Positions 1 to 8,539 of a stretch of 64,000 nt of DNA are shown piece by piece (position 1 is the stretch's first letter; every line of letters starts with the position of its first letter). Origin of the DNA: JACVRW01 sp963734025 (lineage in GTDB: Bacteria; Actinomycetota; Thermoleophilia; Solirubrobacterales; Thermoleophilaceae); NCBI GenBank assembly GCA_963734025.1, contig CAVTFR010000010.1:31544-95543 (forward strand), given 5' to 3'. A program made the translations under genes and the position numbers. Below the pieces are notes generated by a model that was not told the origin of the DNA, ran no database searches, and worked only from the letters and a program-made list of their open reading frames with translations.

Positions 1-271
1 TGTTCACCAGCACGAGCACGGGCCCGAACTCCTCCTCGAGCGCTTTGAAGAGCTGGTCGGCGGTCTCCGGGTCGGCGATGTCGCCCTGAAGCGCCTTCGC
101 GCGGCCACCGGCGCTCGTGATCTCCTCGACCACGGCCTCGGCCGACTCGCCGTCGCTGCGGTAGCCCAAGCCGACGGGCCAGCCCTCAGCGGCCAGCGAC
201 TTGGCGATCGCCGCGCCGATTCCACGCGATCCGCCGGTCACGAGGGCGCTTCCTTGCGGTCTGCCGTTCAT
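1..271 (-). CDS. fabG: 3-oxoacyl-ACP reductase FabG (partial, N-terminal 90 residues)
   Basis: N-terminal part of a short-chain dehydrogenase; the rest lies beyond the window start. The Rossmann NADP(H) site TGGSRGIG sits at about residues 12-19, followed by the usual beta-alpha-beta pattern and a D-I-A acidic loop (about residue 68) that binds adenine in this family. FabG reduces 3-oxoacyl-ACP in type II fatty-acid elongation in the cytosol. Its ATG overlaps the fabH stop as ATGA, so it is the third gene of fabD-fabH-fabG. The SDR call is certain. The FabG assignment rests on the operon, because the SYK catalytic region is not visible. Confidence 0.85.
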   Translation of the reverse strand, partial: MNGRPQGSALVTGGSRGIGAAIAKSLAAEGWPVGLGYRSDGESAEAVVEEITSAGGRAKALQGDIADPETADQLFKALEEEFGPVLVLVN

Positions 272-1278
272 GGCGCCCATTCGATCACTCCCGCGCCCCA
301 CGTGAAGCCGGCGCCAAAGGCGGAGAGCAGCACGTTCATGCCGGGCTCGAGCATCCCGCGCCGGCGCGCGTCGACCATCGCGATCGGCAGCGTGGCCGAC
401 GACGTGTTGCCGAAGCGGTCGATGCAGTCGATCACGCGCGACTCGTCGAGACCGAGGCGCTCCCCGACCGCGCGCAGGATGCGGATATTGGCCTGGTGGT
501 AGACGAACAGATCGATGTCGTCGAGCTCGAGGCCGGTGCGTTCGACGGCCTCGACGGTGGCCTCGGACATCCGCTGAACGGCGGCCTTGAAGGTGTCGTG
601 GCCCTGCATGCGGATGTACTGCTCCTCGTGCGAGGCGCGGATCGAGGGACCGCCGCGGCCGTCGCAGGCGAGGACGATCTCGCCGACCCAGCCGCCCGCG
701 CCGTTGGCGGGGCCCACCACGGCCGCCCCGGCGCCGTCTGCGAACAGCGCTGCCGTGCCGCGGTCGGAGGTGTCGATGAAGCGGCTCAGCACGTCAGCGC
801 CGATGACGAGCACCTGCTCCGCGCGACCGCCCTCGACCTGCGCGGTGGCCATCGACAGCGCGGACAGGAAGCCGGTACAGGCGGCGCCGAGGTCCATCGC
901 GCCGGCGCGGTGGGCGCCGAGCTCGGTTGCGACGAGCGGCGCCGCGTTCGGGAGGATCTCGTCCGGGGCGACCGTCGCGAGGAGCACCAGGTCGAGATCG
1001 GCGGCGTCGACGCCGGCCTCCTCGAGCGCGAGCCTGCCGGCCTCCACCCCGAGACTCATGACGGTCTCGCCCTCGGAGACGTTGCGGCGCTCGTGCACGC
1101 CCGTGCGGTGGACGATCCACTGCTCGGTCACGTCCGCGCCGGCGGCCACCACGTCGTTGCCGACGATACGGTCGGGCACCGCCATCGAAATCGAGGCGAG
1201 CGAGGCTGTGCGCAGCTCGCGCGGGCGGCCCGGCGTCCGCGTCGCGACAGCGGTCTGGCTGAAGCGGCCCTCAGGCAT
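268..1278 (-). CDS. fabH: 3-oxoacyl-ACP synthase III (KAS III)
   Basis: A 336-residue condensing enzyme that starts fatty-acid synthesis by joining acyl-CoA to malonyl-ACP. The full catalytic triad is visible: Cys134 in GAACTGF, His261 in HQANIR and Asn291 in GNTSSA. There are about 30 extra N-terminal residues before the usual start of the fold (ASISMAVPD), so a downstream start is possible, though none is clearly better. The ATG lies inside the 3' end of fabD (8-bp overlap) and the stop overlaps fabG (ATGA), which indicates translational coupling. Length otherwise fits the family. Confidence 0.93.
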   Translation of the reverse strand: MPEGRFSQTAVATRTPGRPRELRTASLASISMAVPDRIVGNDVVAAGADVTEQWIVHRTGVHERRNVSEGETVMSLGVEAGRLALEEAGVDAADLDLVLLATVAPDEILPNAAPLVATELGAHRAGAMDLGAACTGFLSALSMATAQVEGGRAEQVLVIGADVLSRFIDTSDRGTAALFADGAGAAVVGPANGAGGWVGEIVLACDGRGGPSIRASHEEQYIRMQGHDTFKAAVQRMSEATVEAVERTGLELDDIDLFVYHQANIRILRAVGERLGLDESRVIDCIDRFGNTSSATLPIAMVDARRRGMLEPGMNVLLSAFGAGFTWGAGVIEWAP

Positions 1279-2149
1279 GGGCGGCCTCCGTCGCCTCGGC
1301 GAGCGGCGCCTCGGCCTCGACGCCGTCGAGCGACTTGCGGACGAGATTGGTCAGCACGCGGCCCGGGCCGGTCTCGACGAAGCGGCGCGCCCCGGCGCCC
1401 TCGAGCGCGTGCATCACGTCGAGCCAGCGCACGGGGCTCGTGATCGCCGCCACCAGGCGCGCGGGGATGTCGTCGAAGGGCTCTGCCGTGACACAGGAGT
1501 AGACCGGCACGTTCGGCTTGCCGATCTCGGTCTCGCTCACGATCTCGCGGAACGGCGCGACGGCCGGCTCCATCAGCGGCGAGTGGAAGGCGCCCGCCAC
1601 CGGCAGCCGCTTCGCGCGCACGCGCCGCTCTGAGAGAGCCGTCTCGGCCTCGTCGAGCGCCGCGGTGGCGCCGGACAAGACGAGCTGGTCGGGAGCGTTG
1701 TCGTTCGCGATCGAGAGCCCGGCCTGCTCGGCGACCTCGTGGATTGGCCCGCGGTCGCCACGGGCGCGGACCGCGATCATGCCGCCGTCGCCGGTCTCCT
1801 CGGCTGCCTCCTGCATGAGCCGGCCGCGCGCGGCGACGAGCGTCAGCCCATCCTCGGCCGAGATCGCCTCGGCTGCCACCAGCGCGGCGATCTCCCCGAG
1901 CGAGTGCCCCGCCATCAGGTCGGCGCGCGTGTTCGCCCGCAGCTGCTCCCAGCCGGCCAGCGCCGCGCAGAAGATCGCGGGCTGCGCCCAGCGGGTGCCG
2001 TCGCCGGCGCGCTCGAAGAGGTCGTCACCGACCTCCCGGAGAGCCTGCTCGAGCAGGTCCGGGCGGTGGCGCTCGACGCTTTCGCGCATGTCGGGCGTCT
2101 GGCTCCCCTGGCCGGGGAACAGCAGGGTCGTCTGGGGTGAATCACCCAT
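1271..2149 (-). CDS. fabD: Malonyl-CoA:ACP transacylase
   Basis: A 292-residue transacylase that loads malonyl groups from CoA onto ACP. Visible motifs are the GQGSQ loop (residues 13-17), the nucleophile elbow GHSLGE with Ser83, and GAFHSPLM with catalytic His189. It is the first gene of fabD-fabH-fabG. No acpP or fabF follows inside the window because the operon runs off the edge. Upstream is a divergent, G/C-hairpin-containing gap shared with a GST-like gene. There is only a weak purine stretch (GAGAAAG) before the ATG. Confidence 0.93.
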   Translation of the reverse strand: MGDSPQTTLLFPGQGSQTPDMRESVERHRPDLLEQALREVGDDLFERAGDGTRWAQPAIFCAALAGWEQLRANTRADLMAGHSLGEIAALVAAEAISAEDGLTLVAARGRLMQEAAEETGDGGMIAVRARGDRGPIHEVAEQAGLSIANDNAPDQLVLSGATAALDEAETALSERRVRAKRLPVAGAFHSPLMEPAVAPFREIVSETEIGKPNVPVYSCVTAEPFDDIPARLVAAITSPVRWLDVMHALEGAGARRFVETGPGRVLTNLVRKSLDGVEAEAPLAEATEAAHA

Positions 2150-2200
2150 GTATCAACACTTTCTCGGAGAGAGCCCATCGGTTACCCGCGCGCGGCCCCT

Positions 2201-2219
2201 ACCCCCCGGCTGGGGGGGT
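2201..2219. other. G/C homopolymer hairpin in a divergent promoter gap
   Basis: A perfect 7-bp stem, ACCCCCC / GGGGGGT, with a 5-nt GGCTG loop lies between fabD (leftward) and the GST-like gene (rightward). On the plus strand it is followed by TCCTTT, so it has a weak terminator look, but no plus-strand gene lies upstream to be terminated. A similar C6-GCTT-G6 hairpin occurs at 10064-10079. Confidence 0.45.
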
Positions 2220-2223
2220 CCTT

Positions 2224-2229
2224 TAGCCT
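2224..2229 (+). promoter_or_regulatory. -10 element TAGCCT of the GST-like gene
   Basis: TAGCCT fits the actinobacterial TANNNT -10 pattern and lies 9 nt before the GTG start at 2239. No Shine-Dalgarno sequence fits in between, so the transcript is probably leaderless or nearly so. Inferred by eye only. Confidence 0.35.
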
Positions 2230-2238
2230 GCTCAGGCG

Positions 2239-2853
2239 GTGATCACGCTCTACAGAGCCCTTTTCTCCACCAATGTCGAGCGCGTGGCCATCGCCCTGGG
2301 ACTGAAGGGGCTCGAGGTCGACTCGGTGGTGATCTCCTACGAGGACCGCTCGCCGGTGGTCGCGGTCAGCGGCCAGGGACTGGTGCCGGTGATCGTCGAC
2401 GAGGGCGAGGTGGTGGCGGACTCGATCCGGATCCTGCGCCACCTCGACGAGCGCTATCCCGAGCCGCGCCTCTTCCCGGCCGACCCGGCCCGCCGGGCCG
2501 AGCTCGACATCTTCCTCGAGTGGTTCAACGAGGTCTGGAAGCGGGCGCCCAACGCGATGGAGGACGAGCTCGAGAAGGCTGAGCCGGACCCAGCGTTGGT
2601 CGACGAGCTGAGCGCGCGCATGAGGGCCACCCTGCCGCTCTTCGAGAACCTCCTCGACGGCCGCGACCACCTGTTGGGCCAGCTCTCCGCCGCCGACCTG
2701 GCCGCGTACCCGTTCCTCAAGTACGGCGCGAGCCGCGACCCCGGCGACGACGAGCTCTTCCACCGTCTCCTCGAGGATCATCTACTGCTCGGCGGGGAGT
2801 ACCCGAGGCTGAGAGCCTGGATCGCGCGCATCGCCGCGCTGCCGCGGGTATAG
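2239..2853 (+). CDS. Glutathione S-transferase-like protein
   Basis: A 204-residue protein with the two-domain GST layout: an N-terminal thioredoxin-like fold (residues 1-75) with the GLVPVIVDEGEVVADS segment, where cis-Pro and the VADS turn match the thiol-binding site, then an all-alpha C-terminal domain. Actinobacteria generally lack glutathione, so the real thiol or substrate is unknown and a ligand-binding or SspA-like role is possible. The GTG start lies just after a TAGCCT box. The next gene follows 10 nt after the stop, so the two are probably cotranscribed. Confidence 0.75.
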   Translation: MITLYRALFSTNVERVAIALGLKGLEVDSVVISYEDRSPVVAVSGQGLVPVIVDEGEVVADSIRILRHLDERYPEPRLFPADPARRAELDIFLEWFNEVWKRAPNAMEDELEKAEPDPALVDELSARMRATLPLFENLLDGRDHLLGQLSAADLAAYPFLKYGASRDPGDDELFHRLLEDHLLLGGEYPRLRAWIARIAALPRV

Positions 2854-2862
2854 CGGCTCCTG

Positions 2863-3222
2863 ATGGCCAGGTACACCGTCAACCCGAGCGGAGTCGAGAA
2901 GGCCAAGCGGCTGATCGAGAGCCGCCAGTACGTCCTCGAGAGCGAATGGGGCGAGGTCCAGCCGCGCGCCGCGGACGAGAACGCCTTCCTCGAGTCCCAC
3001 TCGTGGGAGCAGTACGGCGAGTGGCATCTCGGGCTGACCGACGGGCCGGCCGACGACACGAAGGCGCGCTACGCGTTCGTCTACGGCGACTTCCGGCGGC
3101 TGCACCGCTCGGGCCTGATCGCGTGCCACTACCGCGCCGCGGAGTGGCGCCACAAGGAGGTCGAGCTGGCCGCGCACGACCTCCTGCAGCTGCTCGACAG
3201 GAAGGCCGGGATCAGCGGTTGA
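2863..3222 (+). CDS. Conserved hypothetical protein
   Basis: A 119-residue soluble protein rich in charged and aromatic residues (WEQYGEWHLGL, YAFVYGDFRRLH, CHYRAAEWRHKEVE). I do not recognise a named domain. High third-position G+C and the well-formed composition support real coding. It follows the GST-like gene by 10 nt and converges with the E1-beta gene, whose stop lies 11 bp inside its 3' end. No signal peptide or membrane segment. Function unknown. Confidence 0.7.
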   Translation: MARYTVNPSGVEKAKRLIESRQYVLESEWGEVQPRAADENAFLESHSWEQYGEWHLGLTDGPADDTKARYAFVYGDFRRLHRSGLIACHYRAAEWRHKEVELAAHDLLQLLDRKAGISG

Positions 3223-4237
3223 GCACGGAGCGCGCGGCCGCGGCGATCCGCTCGGCGCCCGGCATCGCCGCGAGCTCGAGGTTCTTCGCATAGGGAAGCG
3301 GCACCTCGGCCATGCCGACGCGCTCGACGGGCGCGTCCAGGTCGTCGAAGCACGCCTTGGCGATACGCGCGGCGATCTCGGCGGTCACGCCGTAGCTCGG
3401 CCAACCCTCCTCGACACAGAGCGCGCGGTTGGTGCGCGCGACCGAGGCGGCCACCGTCTCGACGTCGAGCGGCCGCAGCGAGCGCAGGTCGACGACCTCC
3501 GCGGAGATGCCCTCGTCGGCGAGCTGCTCCGCCACTTCGAGCGAGCGCGTGACCGCGTAGGAGTGCGCGACGAGCGTGATGTCGCTGCCCTCGCGGACGA
3601 CGTGGGCGCGGCCGATCGGGGTCACGTGCTCCGGATCGAGCGGCACCTCGCCCTTCTGCTTGTAGAGCGGCAGGTTCTCGACCACCAGCACCGGATCCTC
3701 ATCGCGGACGGCCGCCTTGAGGAGGCCCTTCGCGTCCGCGGGGCTCGCGGGCGCAACGACCTTCAGTCCCGGCGTCGACGCGAACCAGGCCTCTACTGAC
3801 TGCGAGTGCTGCGCGGTGAGCTGGTTGCCGGCGCCGTTCGGGGTCCGGATCACGAGCGGGCAGCGCACCTCGCCGCCGAACATCGCGCCCACCTTGGCGG
3901 CGTGATTGATCACCTGGTCCATCGCGACCAGCAGGAAGTTGATCGTCATGATCTCGACGATCGGGCGCTCGCCGAGCATCGCCGCGCCGACTCCGGCGCC
4001 GACGAAGCCCTCCTCGGAGATCGGCGTGTCGCGCACGCGGTCCGGGCCGAACTCGTCCATCAGGCCGGCCGTGACCTTGTACGAGCCGTCGAAGAGGCCG
4101 ACCTCCTCGCCCATGATGAACACGCGCTCGTCGCGTGCGAGCTCCTCGCGCATGGCGAGCCGCAGCGCCTCCCGGTAGGTCATCACCTCGGTGGCGCCCG
4201 GGGCGGCGGGTGTGGGTGTGGCGGTGGCGGTCGTCAT
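3212..4237 (-). CDS. pdhB: 2-oxoacid (pyruvate-type) dehydrogenase E1 subunit beta
   Basis: A 341-residue transketolase-type subunit that pairs with E1 alpha to decarboxylate pyruvate or a branched-chain 2-oxoacid with thiamine diphosphate. The pyrimidine-domain signature FIMGEEVG, the GFVGAGVGAA segment and the C-terminal EEGWPSYG region are all present. The first 15 residues are a low-complexity T/P/A leader. The ATG overlaps the E1-alpha stop by 4 bp. No E2 or E3 gene is nearby, so the substrate (pyruvate, acetoin or branched-chain 2-oxoacids) cannot be fixed from context. Confidence 0.88.
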   Translation of the reverse strand: MTTATATPTPAAPGATEVMTYREALRLAMREELARDERVFIMGEEVGLFDGSYKVTAGLMDEFGPDRVRDTPISEEGFVGAGVGAAMLGERPIVEIMTINFLLVAMDQVINHAAKVGAMFGGEVRCPLVIRTPNGAGNQLTAQHSQSVEAWFASTPGLKVVAPASPADAKGLLKAAVRDEDPVLVVENLPLYKQKGEVPLDPEHVTPIGRAHVVREGSDITLVAHSYAVTRSLEVAEQLADEGISAEVVDLRSLRPLDVETVAASVARTNRALCVEEGWPSYGVTAEIAARIAKACFDDLDAPVERVGMAEVPLPYAKNLELAAMPGAERIAAAARSVLNR

Positions 4238-5307
4238 GAGCCGAGCCCAGCGTCGAACACGAGCGCCTCCTCGCCGAACGGGCTGCCCGGGCGCATCCGC
4301 TCGAACTGCTCGGCGCTGCCCGGCGCGTACATCGCGGCCGCGAGCCTGTCGACGTCCGGCTCGGGGCTCGCGTCGGCGAACTCGACCGCGGCGCGCACGA
4401 TCTCGTCTGCCCGCCGGTCGACGGCGTCGAGCTCCGCCTCCTGCACTCCGGCGTCGCGCAGCTGCTCGCGGACACGCACGATCGGGTCCACGGACTGGCG
4501 CGCCGTGATCTCGTCGCGCGTGCGGTAGGCGAGCCCGGCGTCGGCCACCGAGTGGCCGCGATAGCGGTAAGTCATCACCTCGAGCACGGCCGGGCGCCGC
4601 TCGTCGCGCGCGTCGTGCAGCAGCCGGGTGCTCGCCTCGACCACTGCGTCGAGGTCGTCACCGTCGACGCGCTCGCCGTGCATGCGGTGCGCGCCCGCGC
4701 GCCGCCACAGCTCGGGCTCGGCCGATGCGCGGCCCACCGACGTGCCCATGCCGTACTCGTTGTTGACGATCAGGAAGACGACCGGGAGCTGCCAGAGCGC
4801 GGCGAGGTTGAGCGACTCGTGCCAGGCGCCCATGTTCACGGCGCCGTCGCCGAGCTCGCAGAGGACGGCCTGGGAGCGGCCCTGGCGGACGAGCGCCAGC
4901 GCCAGGCCTGTAGCCACCGGCAGCTGGCCGGCGACGATCCCCCAGCCGCCGTAGAAGCCACGGCCGACGTCGAGCAGGTGCATCGAGCCGCCGCGCCCGT
5001 GGGCGCAGCCATCGGTGCGGCCGAACAGCTCGGCCATCACCGCGTCGGGGGAGAGGCCGCGGGCGAGCGCGAAGCCGTGGCAGCGGTAGCCGGTCACGAG
5101 CAGGTCGTCCCGCTCCAGCGCGTGGACCACGCCGACCGTCGCCGCCTCCTGGCCCGACGAGAGGTGGCAGTAGCCACCGATCTTCGCCGCCTTGTACTGA
5201 CGCTCCGCCTCGGTCTCGAAGACACGGCTCAGCACCATGTCCTCGTAGAGGCGCATGCGTACGTCTACGGGAAGTACGTCCTCCTCAGTCGCATTGGCGA
5301 CCGCCAT
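4234..5307 (-). CDS. pdhA: 2-oxoacid (pyruvate-type) dehydrogenase E1 subunit alpha
   Basis: A 357-residue ThDP-binding subunit. The ThDP motif runs from GDGAVNMGAWHE to IVNN, and GRGGSMHLLD is the usual loop. It is of the small PdhA/AcoA/BkdA class rather than the AceE class. The gene starts 3 nt after the GntR gene stop and overlaps pdhB by 4 bp, so regulator-alpha-beta form one unit. The GntR neighbour suggests control by a 2-oxoacid or a related metabolite (inference). Confidence 0.88.
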   Translation of the reverse strand: MAVANATEEDVLPVDVRMRLYEDMVLSRVFETEAERQYKAAKIGGYCHLSSGQEAATVGVVHALERDDLLVTGYRCHGFALARGLSPDAVMAELFGRTDGCAHGRGGSMHLLDVGRGFYGGWGIVAGQLPVATGLALALVRQGRSQAVLCELGDGAVNMGAWHESLNLAALWQLPVVFLIVNNEYGMGTSVGRASAEPELWRRAGAHRMHGERVDGDDLDAVVEASTRLLHDARDERRPAVLEVMTYRYRGHSVADAGLAYRTRDEITARQSVDPIVRVREQLRDAGVQEAELDAVDRRADEIVRAAVEFADASPEPDVDRLAAAMYAPGSAEQFERMRPGSPFGEEALVFDAGLGS

Positions 5308-5310
5308 CGC

Positions 5311-6000
5311 TCAACTCTCCTCGAAGTAATCGGGGTGGGCGGCACGGATCTGCGGCAGGCCCGAAAGGACCATCCGCAGGTGATGTCGCAGCGTCTCCTC
5401 GGCCCGCTCGGCGTCGCCGTCCGCCACCGCCGCCACGACGGCGCGGTGCTCGGAGACCATCTCGGCGAGGTACCCGGGCTCGGGCAGGCTCAGTCGCCGC
5501 ACGCGATCCAGATGACCGTTCGCCCGGCGGCTGAGCCACCAGGCGATGTCGCGGCCGCTCAGCTCGCAGAGGCTGCGGTGAAGCGAGGCATCGAGGGTGT
5601 CGAACGCATCGACGTCGCCCTCATGCTCAGCCCGCTCCTGCGCGGCGAGATTTGCCTGCAGCTCCTCGAGCTGGGCGGGGGTCGCCCGCTCGGTCGCGAG
5701 CCGGATCGCGCTGCACTCGAGCGCCTCGCGCACGAACGCGGCGTCCGCGATCGCCTCGTCGGAGATCAGAGTGACGAAGGTGCCGAGCTGGGGAACGATC
5801 GCCACGAGCCGGTCGTCGCGCAGGCGCGCGAGCGCCTCGCGGACCGGGGTACGGCTGACCCCGAGCAGCTCGGCGAGCTCGTTCTCGGACAGCCTGCGGC
5901 CGGGCACGAGCTCCGCGCTGACGATCGCCTCGCGGAGGGCTGCGTACACCTGGTCGCGAGCGGATGCTCCGCCCGCCCTCTCGCTTAGCGGGATTCGCAC
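5311..6000 (-). CDS. GntR-family transcriptional regulator, FCD (FadR) subfamily
   Basis: An N-terminal winged helix (SENELAELLGVSRTPVREAL) is followed by an all-helical FCD ligand domain with the conserved D-x3-H pattern (DASLH) and downstream His residues that bind metal and a carboxylate. It probably controls itself and the E1 genes behind it, sensing an organic acid. I chose the GTG at 6000 (229 residues): TATACT lies 7 nt upstream in leaderless style, and a 12-bp palindrome then sits in the promoter. The alternative GTG at 6021 would put that palindrome inside the coding region. Confidence 0.85.
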   Translation of the reverse strand: MRIPLSERAGGASARDQVYAALREAIVSAELVPGRRLSENELAELLGVSRTPVREALARLRDDRLVAIVPQLGTFVTLISDEAIADAAFVREALECSAIRLATERATPAQLEELQANLAAQERAEHEGDVDAFDTLDASLHRSLCELSGRDIAWWLSRRANGHLDRVRRLSLPEPGYLAEMVSEHRAVVAAVADGDAERAEETLRHHLRMVLSGLPQIRAAHPDYFEES

Positions 6001-6005
6001 GTCGG

Positions 6006-6017
6006 CTAGTATACTAG
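6006..6017 (-). promoter_or_regulatory. GntR operator overlapping the -10 element
   Basis: CTAGTATACTAG is a perfect 12-bp palindrome of the FadR-subfamily type (core GT-n-AC). Read on the minus strand it contains the -10 box TATACT, with GAGACA 17 bp upstream as a -35 candidate and the GTG start 7 nt downstream. A bound repressor would cover the promoter, which suggests autoregulation of the regulator-pdhA-pdhB unit. Confidence 0.6.
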
Positions 6018-6153
6018 TCACCTGCGGCGCTGTCTCGCGTATTTCGTCGCATCACGAGCGGGATTCCGCCGCACGCATCACTCCTCCCTCAGGGCGGCTT
6101 CGCCGGAGACCCCGGCGGAGCTCGCCTGCGGGGCGAACTGCGACGATCGGCCG

Positions 6154-6966
6154 ATGACGAGCGCCGCCGACTTCCTCGCCCTCCACCAGCGAGCCGAGAC
6201 CTTCGTAATGCCCAACGTATGGGACGCGGGAAGCGCGAAGGTCATGGCGCAGGCCGGGTTCCCGGCGCTGGGGACGACCAGCTCGGGGATCGCTTTCTCA
6301 GCCGGCTTCCCCGACGACGGCAGGATCGGGCGCGACGCCATGATCGAGCGCATCGGGGCCATCGCTGCCGCGGTCGACGTCCCGGTGAGCGCGGACATCG
6401 AATCGGGCTACGCGCCGGACGCTGACGGGGTCGCGGCGACGATCCGCGGCGTCATCCAGGCCGGGGCCGTCGGAGCGAATCTCGAGGACGCCGACCCCCG
6501 TCGTCCCGGAACGCTGTTCGAGATGGATGATGCGGTCGAGCGCCTCGCGGCCGCGCGGGCCGCCGCCGACCGTGCCGATGTCCCCTTCACCCTCAATGCC
6601 CGGACCGACAGCTACCTGGTGGACGCTCCCGACCCATTCACCGAGGCGGTTGAGCGCGCATCGCGGTATGTCGCGGCGGGCGCCGACTGCATCTTCGTGC
6701 CTGGCGGGTCCGAGGCGCCGGAGATCGAGCGGCTCGTGGAGGCAATCGACGCTCCGCTCAACGTCGTCGCGGGCCTCGTCGGGGAGCCGCTCGGGGTCGC
6801 CGTGCTCAGCCGGCTGGGGGTTCGCCGCGTCAGCATCGGCGGCAGCCTCGCCCGCGCCTGCCTGGGGCTGGTCCGGCGGGCGGCGCAGGAGATGCGCGAG
6901 GGCCGGTTCGACTTCACCGCGGGCGCCCTCCCGCACGCGGAGGCCAACCGCCTGATGGCGTCCTAG
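6154..6966 (+). CDS. Isocitrate lyase/PEP mutase superfamily protein
   Basis: A 270-residue TIM-barrel enzyme of the ICL/PEPM superfamily. Metal-ligand segments VSADIESGYAPD and NLEDAD are clear, as is NARTDSYLV. The KxCGH lyase signature of isocitrate and methylisocitrate lyases is absent, so it is more like the carboxyphosphonoenolpyruvate mutase, oxaloacetate hydrolase or decarboxylase members. The substrate cannot be told from sequence. It converges with the aldo/keto reductase; both stops share the CTAG at 6963-6966. Confidence 0.8.
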   Translation: MTSAADFLALHQRAETFVMPNVWDAGSAKVMAQAGFPALGTTSSGIAFSAGFPDDGRIGRDAMIERIGAIAAAVDVPVSADIESGYAPDADGVAATIRGVIQAGAVGANLEDADPRRPGTLFEMDDAVERLAAARAAADRADVPFTLNARTDSYLVDAPDPFTEAVERASRYVAAGADCIFVPGGSEAPEIERLVEAIDAPLNVVAGLVGEPLGVAVLSRLGVRRVSIGGSLARACLGLVRRAAQEMREGRFDFTAGALPHAEANRLMAS

Positions 6967-7934
6967 TTCCAGGCAAGCTCGGAGCGGGTCCGCCAATAGG
7001 CCTCGGGCTCCTCCGCCAGACCAGCGAGCGCCTGCGCGGCCTCCCTGTCCCAGCGCAGCTCGCGCGCGGCCAGGTTGCTCACGAGCTGCTCCGGGCTGCC
7101 AGCGCCGCTCAGGACGACATCCACCCAGGGCTGGGCCAGCACGGCGGACAGGGCCACCGCGTCGGGGGGTGCGCCGAGCCTGCCCGCGACCTGCTCCAGC
7201 TCGGGACAGCCACCGCGGGCGGTCAGGCGGCCGTTCGCCAGTGCCTCCTTGACGACCACCCCGAGGCCCTCGCCACGGGCCTGTGCAAGCGCAGGGCCGG
7301 CCGACGGCTCGAGCAGGTTCCAGGTCGACTGCACGGTGTCGAAGCCACCGGCTGCCAGCGCTCGCTCGACGGTCTGCGCCTGCTCCGGGCCGCTCGTCGT
7401 CAGGCCCACGCTGACTCCCTCGGCCCGCAGTTCGGCGAGCGCGTCGAGGACCGCGGGGTCCTCGAGCACGCCGCTGTCCACCGTCGCCGAGTGGATCTGG
7501 TAGAGCGCGAGGTGGTCGCCGAGCAGCTCGCGGGTCTCGCCGATCTGACGGCGAAAGGTGTCCACCGACAGGTCCTTGACCTCCGGTGGGTCCGCATCGA
7601 CCTGCCAGCCGGCGGTGTAGGTGTAGCCCCACTTCGACCCGACCGTCACCGCCCCGGGCGCCAGCCCCCGCTGCCGGAGCCATGAGGCGAGGAAGGCCTC
7701 GGCCCGACCGTAGGAACGCGCCGCGTCGAAGTAGCGCACACCCTGCTCGTAGGCCGCGTCCAGTACCGCGTGCGCGTGCCGCTCCAGGGCCCCCACCGAG
7801 CGATCGGAACCGAGATCGTCGCCGTGCCCCAGGTTGAGGTAACCGGGGCGCCCGAGCGCGGCGAGGCCTAGCCCGATCGCGGTCACGGGCAGCTCTGCCG
7901 GGCCGAGGGTGCGCTCCCAGGGTTCGGCGGGCAT
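6963..7934 (-). CDS. Aldo/keto reductase
   Basis: A 323-residue TIM-barrel NADPH oxidoreductase. The catalytic tetrad is visible: Asp and Tyr in DAARSYGRAE, Lys in GSKWGY, His in YQIHSA. Length and order fit the family. The ATG at 7934 is set by an ATGA overlap with the preceding response regulator, so it is cotranscribed with the two-component pair. The substrate is unknown; a carbonyl-stress role under that pair is speculation. Confidence 0.85.
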   Translation of the reverse strand: MPAEPWERTLGPAELPVTAIGLGLAALGRPGYLNLGHGDDLGSDRSVGALERHAHAVLDAAYEQGVRYFDAARSYGRAEAFLASWLRQRGLAPGAVTVGSKWGYTYTAGWQVDADPPEVKDLSVDTFRRQIGETRELLGDHLALYQIHSATVDSGVLEDPAVLDALAELRAEGVSVGLTTSGPEQAQTVERALAAGGFDTVQSTWNLLEPSAGPALAQARGEGLGVVVKEALANGRLTARGGCPELEQVAGRLGAPPDAVALSAVLAQPWVDVVLSGAGSPEQLVSNLAARELRWDREAAQALAGLAEEPEAYWRTRSELAWN

Positions 7935-8539
7935 CAGGCGGTCAGCCCGAGCCGCTCGGCGCGCTGCACCGCCTCGGCCCGGTTGCGCACGCCGAGCTTC
8001 CTGTACAGCGAGCTCGTGTGCTCCTTGACCGTGTGCGGGGAGAGATAGAGCCGCGCGGCGATCTCCTTGTTGGTGGCGCCCGAGGCCATATGAGTGAGCA
8101 CCTCGCGCTCGCGGTCGGACAGCTGCGCGGACGGCTGCTCGGCGCGCGGCGCGAAGACGGTCATCCCCTTGCCGACCATGCGCACCGCCATCGCCACGTC
8201 GTGGGCGGACCAGTCCTTCGAGACGAAGCCGGAAGCGCCCGCCGCCCGGGCGGCCTGCGGCGAGATCCAGCCGGCGCCCGAGATCAGCAGGACGCGCGTA
8301 CGCGGGGACGAGCGCCGGATCGCCTCGCACAGCTCGGCGCCCGACTCCTCGCCCAGGAACAGGTCGACGAGCGCCACGTGCGGCTCGTAGCGGGTCGCCA
8401 TCGCGAGCGCCTCCTCGGCACTCGAGGCGGTGAGACAGCGCTCGACCCAGGCCTGTTCGGTCAGTAGGAGCCGGAAGCCCCAGTGGACGACGTCGTGGTC
8501 GTCCACCACGAGCACGCGGAGGTTGCGCTCGGGGCTCAT
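7934..8539 (-). CDS. NarL/LuxR-family response regulator
   Basis: A 201-residue regulator with an N-terminal receiver domain (acidic pocket VVDDHD at 11-16, phospho-acceptor Asp59 in ALVDLF, Lys108 in FVSKD) and a C-terminal LuxR helix-turn-helix (LSDREREVL then TNKEIAARL and HTVKEH). It partners the GAF histidine kinase 85 bp upstream in the same operon. The intervening gap holds two copies of a 44-bp hairpin unit. The aldo/keto reductase follows directly and may be cotranscribed. Confidence 0.9.
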   Translation of the reverse strand: MSPERNLRVLVVDDHDVVHWGFRLLLTEQAWVERCLTASSAEEALAMATRYEPHVALVDLFLGEESGAELCEAIRRSSPRTRVLLISGAGWISPQAARAAGASGFVSKDWSAHDVAMAVRMVGKGMTVFAPRAEQPSAQLSDREREVLTHMASGATNKEIAARLYLSPHTVKEHTSSLYRKLGVRNRAEAVQRAERLGLTA

